64,000 bases of DNA from Pachyseris speciosa (GCA_016490735.1 JAEMWC010000077.1:1510001-1574000); one strand, 5' to 3'; positions 11,250 to 21,560 are shown, counted from the first letter of the stretch. Translations and numbers: made by a program. The notes: generated from the letters alone by a model not told the origin.

Positions 11250-11560
11250 CTAATCATCCTTCCAAAGTACAGCAAGGACACAGCTCAACAAGGTCGAACC
11301 GAAAGCATATACAAGGCGCCTGTGGCAGCCGCGATACGGTCCATTTATGACCTTGGAGCACAGCCTACAGCCAGCTCGAATAAGCCGTATGTTGGTTTTT
11401 CCTGAGGGAGGAAAAGTGGAGTACCCGCAGAAAAACCCTCGGAGCAGGGTCGAGAACCAACACAAACTCGGCCCACTTATGGCATCACCACTGGGAATCA
11501 AACCCGGTGCCACATTGGTGGAAGGCGAGTGCTCTCACCACTACGCCATCCCTGCTCCCC
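11250..11560 (-). mobile_element. tRNA-derived SINE (GAGAGCACTCGCC family), minus strand
   Basis: On the minus strand: GGCGTAGTGGTGAGAGCACTC (A-box region), a B box changed to GGTTTGATTCC, then a body with TCTCGACCCTGCTCCGAGG. The family also occurs at 19.74-19.88, 30.66-30.96 and 54.90-55.07 kb. Confidence 0.75.
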
Positions 11561-12000
11561 TACACAAAGGAGTTCCTTACACAATGGAGGAGTACTGCCA
11601 AGAAATGGGTACACCTGGTACAGATGGTCTTCCAGCCAGGGCTGATTTTTACTTCAATTCATATGACATATCAAAATCAAGAAAAAAGCATGGCAGATGT
11701 GATGAGAAACTATGTGTAATCAAGGGAATGTAAAAGGAAATTAATATTAAGTTACTTTGACCAAAAAGTTCCTGCTATCCCAGGGCCTGCATACATCTGT
11801 TGTGATTTTCACAGTCTTGTCTGTACTTGTGATGATTACCAGCTTGTAAGAGCTGCAGATGACCGGAACTTTATGGAGACTATTTCCAGTGATCAGCTTG
11901 GTGATATATCCAACAATCCAATGGGTGATGAGACCTCCTTCAAAGTTGATGTTCAGGCAGAAATTAAAAGAGACCTTTATACTGGCTTGAACTAGGTAGG
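11561..12000 (+). pseudogene. Degraded coding-like stretch, unrecognised
   Basis: Two overlapping frames read like real protein (GVPYTMEEYCQEMGTPGTDG and, after a frame change, SLVCTCDDYQLVRAADDRNF to a stop near 11997). No family is recognised. The position inside the 4.2-kb transposon suggests a decayed transposon ORF. Confidence 0.3.
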
Positions 12001-12599
12001 AGTACAGTTGGCAGGGTGGTCCTTACAAGTGGTTTTGCAATTTCTCTCACTGATTTAGTCTTGAAACACTTAGAATTAAGACATTGTTCCTATAAATATT
12101 GTTGTGAGATCACTGAAACATTTTTTGATATTATCCAGTAGCATATAGCATGCATGAAAGAGCTAAACTTATTGTTGCTCAATATTATGATTGTGAGTTA
12201 CAGGTTTAATGATGTCGCCAAAACTCGATAGAGGGGCAAAGTCACACAGAGATAGTTTTAAGCCTAATTTAGTACTAATGAACTAACCCATAATAATATT
12301 GCAGGGAAATATAGCTTTAAACTGAAAAGAACCCTGCAAGAAATACTAAATAAATTTGGAAATATTAACACAGGTTAGATTCTTGTAAATAAAGAAACAA
12401 ATTTTCTTCCTAACCTGTCCAAGTTTGCCCTGTGGTGAAAATGATAATAATTATCATTTTTACCACAAATTTATATGAAATATTGTAACAGTCCCCAACT
12501 AATCATGTTCATGTTCATGTTCAAACACTTCAAATGTTTTACTTAAAGCTAAGGAGTGTAGTAATATTAGCTTGGTCCTAAATACTGTTCTAGCCTGGA

Positions 12600-14000
12600 T
12601 ACACTGAATACCCCTGACCTAAACTAATTCGTCTCATCATCTAAAATGTCCTCTTCTTCCTCATCATCACTTGCATCCTAATCATCATCAAAACCATAGT
12701 CTTTACAGTTGGAATAATGGATTTGTCGCCAGTTGGTTCTTGTGTCGGGTTGACCATGTGTGTAAAGGAAGTGCATCAAGCTGATCTAACAGCCTCTACG
12801 AGATAGACAATGGCTTTTTCCCTCTGACCACCTTTATCATCTCTTGATGTAATCAGAGGTACATGTTGTACATGCATGTGTATGGCTAGTTGACTCAGGG
12901 ACAATGTTACTTTGTCTGCCATAATGCTTAGCTACCTCATTTAACAAGAAATTTGAGGATGATCACTCCACCGCTTTAAGAGTTTTAGAAGCCATGTGTC
13001 CTTGTAACTTGTCTTCAGTCATCTCACCATCATTTGTACTGCTGCATTTTATACCCTCAACAAATGGGTATTTGGCAAAACAACAACATATTAAGATTAG
13101 TTTAGTTTAAGTTTAGTTTATTTAATTTATTTATGAAATAATATTACAGAAATATGCACTGCCTGCAGTTAGCAAAGGCTAGTCAGGGCGAACAGTGTTA
13201 AAAGATTTACAGAGCAAGAGATTCAAAATTCTAGACAAATTATAAATACATCAAAACATTTAAGATGTGGCAAGAGAACAGAACAAAATAAAATAACATA
13301 ACAGGTAAGAATGAGGTATTGCATGACCTTTACTTCATTTTTTCAATTATATTACCACAATAAAAAACACGATCGGATTGTACAATGACTGGCAGATTAG
13401 AGATCATGATCGACCCAACCAACCTCACTATTACGAAGACCAGCCTTGCTGGAATTACTACACTCGGTTGAACAATCGGAGCCCTCTGCAGCCAATTCGG
13501 AAGAGTTCTTGGTCGCTGTTTCTGAAGGGTTTCACAAGCCTTTTCTTTGGGGTAAATAGGAGTAAATCATCTGCAGGCTCTTCTGAACAGCAGGAGCTGA
13601 TGATCCATGTTAGTTCACATCATTCCGTTTACCGCGTTTGACCACCCGTGACTCCACTAACGATGGTTTTTCAGTTGCTTTTTTACCTCTCTTAAATCTC
13701 AAAGAGGCCTTCTTGCTTTTCACGAGACTTCAGACACAGACTCCTAAATTCCGAAAATTGATTCACATGGCCATAATAATTTCTACAAATTTTCCTAGGA
13801 AATCCATCGCCGTCGAAGGTATTTAGCCCCTTAGAAGCCTTTCATTTTGTGGCTTTTCTCCAAACAAGTCAATTGGATTGTTCTTAACCTCTAAATTGCA
13901 GCATCTACAAAGATGAATACCTTCATTGACTTCTGCGTCCGCCATTTTAAGCTTTGAAACTTCTGCGTCCGCCATTTTAAGCTTTGAAACTTCTGCTCAT
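12600..14000 (-). pseudogene. Degraded minus-strand transposon ORFs, unrecognised
   Basis: The minus strand gives short credible segments: GIHLCRCCNLEVKN near 13.9 kb with closely spaced Cys residues after a MADAEV start, and DKVTLSLSQLAIHMHVQHV with SRDDKGGQREKAIVYLVEA near 12.8 kb. Stops and shifts interrupt them. A 28-base block with TCTGCGTCCGCCATTTTAAG is repeated back to back at about 13937-13995 over the apparent start. Probably the remnants of the element's own protein. Confidence 0.35.
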
Positions 14001-14600
14001 GCTCAGTTTTCAGCCAATCAAAAAATTAGCTGAGATGGATTAACCCAGAGTCTCTCGTTCCCCTTTCCGCTGAATAAGGGGAACGTGGGCTCTGGGAACG
14101 AGATTGATTTTGAGGCGATTTACTGGCGATTTTTTCAGTTTGAGAGTAACAAAAACCTACTTTGGTGTACCCCGAGGGCAGTTTGTCACAAACATGGCGG
14201 ACGTTGCTTGTAACACGACCTCAAAAAAGTCGCCAAAAAAAGGAGAAAGCTCCAAAGGAAGCAAAAAAACTTGGTCGCCTTCAGAAGACGTTTCTTTTGG
14301 CGGCGACAAAGAATAACTGTGTCAATTCCTAAGCACACCGCAGCTATTTGAGTCGTCTCTACGTCCATTTCCATGTTACATTTTTATTTGCAACAATGTT
14401 GCACAATTGGAGACATCAGGTGCTGTCGTGCTTAGTGTTAACATCGCATGCGCTCCGTGCTAGCCGCTGAAAAAAGGTCGTAAAATCGCCATAAAATCGC
14501 CAAGAAGTCGCCACGAAATCGCCATAAAATCGCTGCTAGTTTACACGGGCGATTTGGAATCGCCACAAAAATCGCCGCAAAAATCGCCTGTGTATGTCAA

Positions 14601-17397
14601 AAACCAGCGCGCTTCACTCGTCATTTGAAAAAAGTTTTAGAGATCTTCGTGGAAAGCGACCTGTAAACAGCAATTAAGTTTCGCGGTCTATAAACATGTT
14701 GTCTTAATTTGTTTGAACCGGTAAGAATCCGGCAGCTTTTGGATGTTGAAAACAGCAAAATGGGTTGACTGGCTCGCTGGCATGGATAAATTTTATAGTG
14801 GGCGGGTCTGCGAGAGAAATGCTCGTGTGGCTTGGCAAACGCTTTCTCCGTCAACCGGATGATGTTTTGCCACTGAGAATCATTAATTGAAGAGGGTTCT
14901 TCGTAAGACATGGGAAGTAACAGTAAAACTATCAAAGCACTTAAGTGTTTTGTGTCAGCCAAGGAAAGATTTTGTGGGAAGTGGCTCTATTACTCAGCTC
15001 TGTCGCGTCCCGAGTGATTGTTGCCTCAGTGATTCCTGTTGACTGCTCTAAACGATCAGGTGCGAACGTCTTTTAGCAATTTTGCTACAGATATTTTTGT
15101 TACTTGTCTAATTTCTGCACCTTCTCCAAGAATCTTCGAAGAAATATTATTCGTATTGTGCTTTGTTTTCTTGTAATATGTTTGTTGTTCGGTTGTTTCT
15201 GAACCGCGGTCAATTCCTGTTGACTGCAGTTTGTACCCTTTATTTTCTTTTCTAGGGGCATTTATGTCAAGACAAATACCGTTTCTTTTAGCTTAATCAG
15301 TACAAGCTATTTTTTTTAGTAGCTAGTCTTGTTTTAGTTCTCCACCTTCTCCTTCTTCGAGCAAACACTCGCATCGTACTTTGTTCGCTTGTAGTTTTTT
15401 TTTATCCGCTTTGAATTCCTTTATGCTTTCATCTGAAAGTAGTTGGGACTCAAGAATGTCTGTCTTTTTTTTTTTTTTTTTTTTTTGCAAACGTTTGCTA
15501 TCGAAAACTCTCCGTTTTCCCTGGTGCTGCTCAATTGTTTTGGACACAAATTAAACTGGCCCAAACAAAGCCATGCGAAGTTGCTAGGTGAGAGTGTGCA
15601 GCTCCGATTTTATGGCCTTCAGCTTTTCTTTTTTTAATCGCTACATATCAGACTGAAGTGGTATTCCATCGAACATCATGCATGCACCTTCTTTAAACAG
15701 TTTTAAGTCCTATCTATTACATTATTTGTGTCAATTTTAAATCAGATGTAGCTTGTGAGTGACAAGTATGTTATAAAATTAGGTTAGCTTTGAATTGTAT
15801 TTCAATTTTACTTCTTATTTTTAGTGTCAATCTCAAAATTAGCTGGGGTGACTTGTAAGAGACAAGTATTCGATTTAATTTGATTAAGTTAGCTTTGGGC
15901 CACGTTTAAATTTCACATCTTAGTTTTTAGAATGTGTAATATTAGACAATATTCTTTGTATGGTAATTTAGTTTCTCCCAATTATTCTCCAGTCATGCAC
16001 TTTTTTTTTGTTTTGTATCAACTTAGTTGTATTCGCATGACAAAGTATTATTAAACTTAAAACTTAAAATTAAACTTAAAGTAAGTTCTTTCACATCAAT
16101 GTACACATCTTTGGACATTCTTCTCCTGCATACAGTCTGACAATTAAATTTATTAGCGGCTGGTCACACCAATCTTGTGGGATGTTTGGATGACATCTGG
16201 CATTAATGTTTAATGAGATTTCTGATGTTTGATGAAGTATGTTGTGCAAATTCAAATGTATGTGGAGAAATGTGCGAGTAGTCCTTACCTTCCATGCAAA
16301 ATAGAAAATCAAGTTAAGATGGCTAACACAGATTTCCAGCACTTTTGCTTTGATGAATCATTACCTTGAATCCTTATACTACATTGTTAATTATCTTGAT
16401 AGTGGTATCAACCAAATGCCCAATATTCTATTATCAAGTTGAATTGCTTGGTCTTGCACTTGGCAGGACAGAAGAGCAGCTGGATTTCTTTTTGAAAACA
16501 CTGTAGGTGCATTGATTGACGAGCTTAATGTTAGTAAGCAGTTTTTTTTTTTTTGTGATAGTAAGGGCAAGAAGTAACTGATCAAAAGAAATATCTTGGT
16601 CTTAATTCATATCATCTAAATATTATTGATTCCTATGTATCTTTCTTTCATAAGGATACACAATTTCTGATTTCCTACCGTCTCATGGGAGGCGGTGGAT
16701 AATTGAAATTGCATTCATTATGAAGTGATGATCTGAATCACTGTAAATCTGATGTGATACTGATTCAAAGGAGCAATCACCAGGCTTCTCCACCAATTTC
16801 TAGTGGCTCTAAACCATAACTAAGTAGCCTACAGTTAAACGGGGAAAACAGACCTGTCCTTAGGTATTGCCAAAAGTTGTTAAGAAATGTTTTGTTTTAA
16901 AAATTTATTGATGCAAACTAGCATAGCAGGTTCTTTTTTACACAAAATACTTAAGATTATTTTTAAAATTAACCTACCTCAATATTTTTATTACCTTACT
17001 CAATAGAATGCTTGTTTTTGGAGGGGTGGGGGTCTAAGTCCGTAAAAGGGGGTTCATATCTGTTAGCAGTTCTGGACTAGGGAGTCCAAATCTGATCCAC
17101 AAGCAGATCTGGACAGGAGGGTGTAAATCCGCGGGGGGTCCAAATCCACTGTGCCACAGGCTTAGATCACCTTTCCATACTATTTTTTTACAGCAGTGGG
17201 TCTGTAGCTTGCGTGAGGTCAGATGGTTGATATGACAAGCAGACTATATGCAAATGCCAGTAGAAAAAGAATGCTTTTTGAACCCCGCTTTTAGGCTTGG
17301 CTAAATATATATATTAGTTAATCTATTAACCAGTGAGAGAAGTCAGGTAAATATGAGCTTCTTAGCCAACAAGATACAGTAACAGCTAAAAAAGTGA
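14601..17397. other. Span without recognised genes
   Basis: AT-rich. A T-run lies at about 15467-15486 and a run of A/T-rich short repeats at 16.0-16.1 kb. An open frame on the minus strand at 14621-14962 starts with a hydrophobic stretch (LIVLLLLPMS) but has no family match. Nothing else is supported. Confidence 0.4.
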
Positions 17398-18248
17398 ATA
17401 CATTTTTTTGCCTATGTTAAGAAAATAATTTTAGTGCACCCAATCCCCCACCCCCAAAAAGAAAACTTAATTGATTATCATCTCTGAATGTCTATCTTGG
17501 TATAGTGGAAGACAACCGATGATTAAATATTTATTGTACCTAATGCAGCTATCCCTCATTTAACTTTTTAAGTGGTCTTACTAAAACATACACAGTAACA
17601 ATCAGAATATTTAAGAAGCGACCAAACGCAAAGCAGTAAGATTATGATTAGTTCGTAACAATATGGCAGAGGTCGAATAAAGTAAGGCTGAAACAACTGA
17701 ATCAAGTTTGAAGTTACTCTTTATTTTTAATTACAATATTATTGCCAAAGTATCAACATCGATCAGAAAAACAGCACGAGTATTTTTATACATACCACTG
17801 CAGAACTAATTTAGCCCCATCAATAACAAATGCTCGGACACTTCCTTGAAAATGTCTTTCCTTTAACATTTTAGCCACATTCCTGTTATCCACGAACAGC
17901 TCTAGGTGCCCGAACAACAAACTGCATTATTAGGTAAAGAAACCTTATTTTGTCCATCCTCTATCGCGACTCTTTGTATCACACAAACATTAAGAAAACG
18001 TTCTTGTTTTTTTAACTTGGTCCTTCATTAACGCGTTCAACGGGGAAACCACGGTTACCACACAGCCAGTCTTGTTGCTTTATACGTACCAGTATGAAGT
18101 TCTCCTTTACGGTCGCGAAGGAAATCAAACATTGGTAAATCAAGGATATACCTCACAAATTAATGTGATTTGGTAAACTGAAGCCACTCTAAAGGCACTA
18201 AGGCCACATGGTAGCGGGCATTACCTCTTAAATCTACCAAAGCAAAGA

Positions 18249-18333
18249 TTGAGCCCAAGCATTAGCAGCCATGGACAGCTGTTTCGGCCTTGTTAGGCCT
18301 CATCAGCATGGCATAGCTAATGCTCAGGCTCAA
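18249..18333 (-). ncRNA. Hammerhead ribozyme 1 (minus strand)
   Basis: The minus strand reads CTGATGA, stem II GGCC-TAACAA-GGCC, GAAA, then a minimal palindromic stem III (ACAGCTGT) and the cleavage triplet GTC. Stem I is bipartite: CATGGC with GCCATG, an internal loop, then TAATGC with GCATTA. Predicted cut between 18273 and 18274. Confidence 0.88.
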
Positions 18334-18505
18334 GTACCCACATATCCATAAAAACAAGCAGTGAAAACGTAAAGCTTGTGGGATGTGACTGGAGTGACAA
18401 GGATATACCTCACAAATTAATGTGATTTGGTAAACTGAAGCCACTCTAAAGGCACTAAGGCCACATGGTAGCGGGCATTACCCCTTAAATCTACCAAAGC
18501 AAAGA

Positions 18506-18590
18506 TTGAGCCCAAGCATTAGCAGCCATGGACAGCTGTTTCGGCCTTGTTAGGCCTCATCAGCATGGCATAGCTAATGCTCAGGCTCAA
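18506..18590 (-). ncRNA. Hammerhead ribozyme 2 (minus strand)
   Basis: The core and all helices are as in the copy at 18249-18333, one repeat period further on. All conserved core bases are present. Predicted cut between 18530 and 18531; together with copy 1 this would release a ~257-nt monomer. Confidence 0.88.
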
Positions 18591-18761
18591 GTACCCACAT
18601 ACTCATAAAACAAGCAGTGAAAACGTAAAGCTTGTGGGATGTGGCTGGAGTGACAAGGATATACCTCACAAATTAATGTGATTTGGTAAACTGAAGCCAC
18701 TCTAAAGGCACTAAGGCCACATGGTAGCGGGCATTACCCCTTAAATCTACCAAAGCAAAGA

Positions 18762-18846
18762 TTGAGCCCAAGCATTAGCAGCCATGGACAGCTGTTTCGG
18801 CCTTGTTAGGCCTCATCAGCATGGCATAGCTAATGCTCAGGCTCAA
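18762..18846 (-). ncRNA. Hammerhead ribozyme 3 (minus strand)
   Basis: An identical core, 256 bp from copy 2. Predicted cut between 18786 and 18787. It lies just before the orientation switch at about 18885. Confidence 0.88.
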
Positions 18847-18889
18847 GTACCCACATATCCATAAAACAAGCAGTGAAAACGTAACAAGA

Positions 18890-18938
18890 CCTAACAAGGC
18901 CGAAACAGCTGTCCATGGCTGCTAATGCTTGGGCTCAA
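18890..18938 (+). ncRNA. Truncated hammerhead ribozyme (plus strand)
   Basis: Only the 3' half remains: stem II loop and 3' strand, GAAA, ACAGCTGTC, CATGG. The CTGATGA strand is missing at the orientation switch, so it cannot cleave alone. Confidence 0.75.
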
Positions 18939-19110
18939 TCTTTGCTTTGGTAGATTTAAGGGGTAATGCCCGCTACCATGTGGCCTTAGTGCCTTTAGAG
19001 TGGCTTCAGTTTACCAAATCACATTAATTTGTGAGGTATATCCTTGTCACTCCAGTCACATCCCACAAGCTTTACGTTTTCACTGCTTGTTTTTATGGAT
19101 ATGTGGGTAC

Positions 19111-19195
19111 TTGAGCCTGAGCATTAGCTATGCCATGCTGATGAGGCCTAACAAGGCCGAAACAGCTGTCCATGGCTGCTAATGCTTGGGCTCAA
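19111..19195 (+). ncRNA. Hammerhead ribozyme 4 (plus strand, complete)
   Basis: CTGATGA at 19138-19144, stem II 19145-19158, GAAA 19159-19162, stem III palindrome 19162-19169, C17 at 19170 with the predicted cut before 19171. Stem I: 19132-19137 with 19171-19176, then 19121-19126 with 19180-19185, then TTGAGCC with GGGCTCAA. Confidence 0.88.
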
Positions 19196-19737
19196 TCTTT
19201 GCTTTGGTAGATTTAAGAGGTAATGCCCGCTACCATGTGGCCTTAGTGCCTTTAGAGTGGCTTCAGTTTACCAAATCACATTAATTTGTGAGGTATATCC
19301 TTGTCACTCCAGCCACATCCCACAAGCTTTACGTTTTCACTGATTGGTAAATCAACACTGCTAAAACATCCTTTTTGTCCACACGGATTGTCTTTATGGC
19401 TTCAAGTTGCTCCTGTTTTAATTCCTGCTCTGGCTGTCCGAGTTTTCCCAAAGAAAACCTAATAGCTTCGCAGAATATCAGGGGCACCCAACGAACCAAA
19501 TCAACCAAAAGCTGTAGAAAGCCATTTTTAAGTGCCTTATGGTGTTTGAAGTCTGTTTAAAGCGATGTTTTTATAAGCTAGAAGAAGTTCATCTGTTCGG
19601 ATTCCCTAGCTGAAATTTTAATTGCCCGAAAATGTTAGGGAACAAAATCTTCCTTTGAGAAAATGCGAGCTGAAATGAACTTTCCACGAACTTTCTAGGG
19701 AACTATTTTCTTTCCGAAAATGCTGGCTGACGTTTTT

Positions 19738-19885
19738 GAGGGGAAAACCGGAGTACCCGGAGAAAAACCTCTCGGAGCAGAGTAGAGAACCAACAAACTC
19801 AGCCCACTTATGACGCCGAGTCCGGGAATCGAACCCGGGACACATTTGTGGAAGGCGAGCGCTCTCACCAACGAGATTGCCATTT
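19738..19885 (-). mobile_element. tRNA-derived SINE (GAGAGCGCTCGCC family), minus strand
   Basis: The minus strand has GGTGAGAGCGCTCGCC, the B box GGTTCGATTCC and the shared body GACTCGGCGTCATAAGTGGG. It interrupts the second helicase-transposon copy after GGGAAAT. Confidence 0.7.
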
Positions 19886-20131
19886 CCCAAATGAGTTCAA
19901 GCCTGCGCAGTAAAGCCGATGACAAGAATCCTGTCACGATGAAACGGGATCCCAGAGTCTCTCGTTCCCCGCTCCGCTGAATAAGGGGAACGTGGGCTCT
20001 GGGAACGAGATTGTGTTCACGTATGAAGCAGGATATCGTGTTTTCGCGCGAAAGCTCACCTAAAAAAATTATATATTTCATATGGAGGGTGGCATCGTCG
20101 ATGATTTTATCCTTCTTTAGTTTGCGAAGAT

Positions 20132-20233
20132 ACGATATTAAGCTGTCTTCTCTACACTTCGTAGGGTTCTGAAACAAAATTTAGAAAACTTACGCAGAAC
20201 CCTACGAAGTGTAGAGAAGACAGCTTAATATTG
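20132..20233. repeat. Near-perfect hairpin with ~38-bp arms
   Basis: CTACACTTCGTAGGGTTCTG and flanks (20132-20170) are repeated in reverse complement at 20195-20233, around a 24-base loop. No terminator function is expected in a eukaryote; it is a foldback of unknown origin. Confidence 0.75.
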
Positions 20234-20999
20234 TATATATTTCATAACCACAGGTATCAGAAATAATTTAAATATGAACCAATATAAAGTTGAATTTCCT
20301 CTCAGTCTTAATTGCGTTTTAGTCTGGTATATAAATTGGGACCAAGTGGAGAACACATTTCAAAAAAACAAAAAAATTGGATAAGAAAATTCAGAGGAGT
20401 AACAAATTAAATTGGAAGAGGTTAATAAAATCTTAGTTCATTTTAGTGATCAAGGGAATTTTTTTCAATCCATCAATTTCCAAATTGGCCAAGCATGTAC
20501 TACTATTACTTGTTTATTACAGTATACAGTCTCTATTACGGAAATAATCCTAATAAGAAGTAAATTTGGATAGGGACGGAAACTTCAGCAATTAAAGCGA
20601 ACGAGGCCGTCCAAGAGGGGGTCTGCGGGTGTCGCTTTGTCGACTCTTTGTCGACTCTATCTGTCGCTTGTTTCGTTAGGAACAAATGTCGATGTCTCAA
20701 AGAAAACAATGAGGAATGGAAAGTGAATAGTCGCTGGCGTAAACTGTCGTGCGTTTTCTGCCAATTTCTCTGTTGGTTGTCGATGTTTTATGGGAGGAGA
20801 TTGTCGCCTGATTTCTTAGCCATTTTGCATAACAATATGATTATTCAAGTACGTATAATAATGATAATAATAGTTTTAACAACCTTTTTTTAGCGTCAAA
20901 TAAATTAAATAGCAGTAAAAGAAAAAAAAAAGGACTAAATGAGGACACTGAATAAAAACATTTAATATATCAGATGCAATAGCAACAGCAGTAACAATA

Positions 21000-21260
21000 G
21001 AGCACTTTTCAATTGAGTGTCTTAAAAAAATACCAAATAAATTACTCTTGCCAATCACAACAGTGGCACACGACGCAATGAGCCAATCAGATTCAAAGCA
21101 ATTACACGTAACCGGCGCAAAGCGCGGGGAAATGTGCCTGTGCAAGTTGCGATTGGTTTTGGTTTTGCTTCTCATTGGTTGAGAAAGTGGCGCGACTTTT
21201 GCTGTCCAATCACAGAGCGAGGCAATGCCAAACCAAAGTAAACGCAATCCACTTTCGATG
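21000..21260. repeat. Dispersed CCAAT-rich repeat
   Basis: It shares GATTGGTTTTGGTTTTGCTTCTC-like blocks, in reverse complement, with 39310-39470 and 49510-49750. It contains repeated ATTGG/CCAAT and CAATGAGAAGC motifs. Probably a MITE; boundaries are not fixed. Confidence 0.5.
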
Positions 21261-21382
21261 CCTGATCTACAGCTACAATGATAATGACAGTGACCATGGC
21301 AACAACATGGATAATACAGTTATTGTTTACTCTTCTAAGAAATAAAAACTATATCATGATATGAAAATTTGGTTTATCAACG

Positions 21383-21413
<31 letters not shown>

Positions 21414-21481
21414 GGATTCGATTAGCTGACGTTTCGAGCGTTAGCCCTTCGTTGGAGCGAATATTTTTCGTGTTTCACTCC

Positions 21482-21512
<31 letters not shown>

Positions 21513-21560
21513 GACTAATTCCCTTTATATCATGATATGGATTGTGAAGACGTTATGACT
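21414..21560 (-). mobile_element. Penelope-like element end with degenerate hammerhead motif
   Basis: On the minus strand 21414-21464 read a stem II hairpin (GGGCTAACGCTC), GAAACGTC and flanking stem I halves (GCT with AGC, ATTC with GAAT). The first core strand is CCAACGA and not CTGATGA, so it is probably inactive. The GAAACGTC block resembles the hammerhead relics of Penelope-like elements. Confidence 0.55.

Larger units (their letters stand above)
9941..14106. mobile_element. 4.2-kb DNA transposon with helicase remnant, 9-bp TSD
   Basis: The ends are exact inverted repeats for over 35 bases beginning CAATCTCGTTCCCAGAGCCC. ATTTTGAGG is duplicated on both sides (9932-9940 and 14107-14115). 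Inside are a plus-strand RecQ-like helicase remnant at the left, a SINE, degraded coding-like stretches, and at the right a minus-strand start (MADAEV...GIHLCRCCN) with Cys pairs. The same end, in the same orientation, closes the second copy at 20013. The superfamily is not resolved; 9-bp duplications occur in MULE-like elements. Confidence 0.75.
9806..14600. mobile_element. MITE of GCGAT-rich type, split by a 4.2-kb transposon
   Basis: The left piece (about 9806-9940, TTTACACAGGCGATTTTTGC and GGCGATT repeats) and the right piece (14107 to about 14597) are reverse complements at their ends (AATCGCCGCAAAAATCGCC). They are separated by the element at 9941-14106, which duplicated ATTTTGAGG on insertion. 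Without the insert the MITE is about 630 bp. Confidence 0.7.
18143..19342. mobile_element. Retrozyme-like array: ~256-bp repeats with hammerhead ribozymes, head-to-head
   Basis: About three units run in one direction (18143 to ~18884) and about 1.8 in the other (~18885 to 19342). The period is 256-257 bp, measured between ribozyme cores (18249, 18506, 18762). Each full unit holds a hammerhead motif. The block is flanked by the 12-bp duplication ATTGGTAAATCA (18131-18142 and 19343-19354), and the related helicase copy at 10.35 kb is the empty site. Tandem ~170-400-bp units with type I hammerheads are the hallmark of metazoan retrozymes, small non-coding retroelements that make circular RNAs. 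No protein is encoded. Confidence 0.88.
17806..19460 (-). pseudogene. RecQ-like helicase remnant, copy 2
   Basis: The minus strand repeats the helicase remnant of copy 1, with the same loss of Walker A at the VLAVL-IYQCL junction, while the DEAH box here reads DGAK within VIDGAKLVLQW. The frame is split by the 1.2-kb ribozyme array inserted directly at that junction. The shared deletion implies that both copies descend from one already defective element. Confidence 0.65.
17398..20013 (-). mobile_element. Second copy of the helicase-bearing transposon, inverted and truncated
   Basis: Reverse-complement match to 9941-11105. The terminal CAATCTCGTTCCCAGAGCCC lies at 19994-20013 and the homology runs down to the AAAATGTATTCACT block at about 17390-17400. 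The other end is not found, so it is truncated or internally rearranged. It is interrupted by a SINE (19738-19885) and by the ribozyme array (18143-19342). Confidence 0.75.

Noticed and set aside
14621..14962. Secreted or membrane protein on the minus strand
   Set aside because: The hydrophobic start is suggestive, but there is no homology, splice support or cysteine pattern; left as a note only.
15464..15487. Poly(T) as the tail of a minus-strand retrogene
   Set aside because: No coding remnant or target duplication found next to it.
18262..19182. Two identical 60-codon open frames (MASVYQITLICEVYP...)
   Set aside because: They are the same ribozyme repeat in opposite orientations, overlapping the structured RNA; no coding signal beyond that.
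18143..19342. CRISPR-like repeat array
   Set aside because: Units are 256 bp without unique spacers and include inversions. The structure is a hammerhead array.
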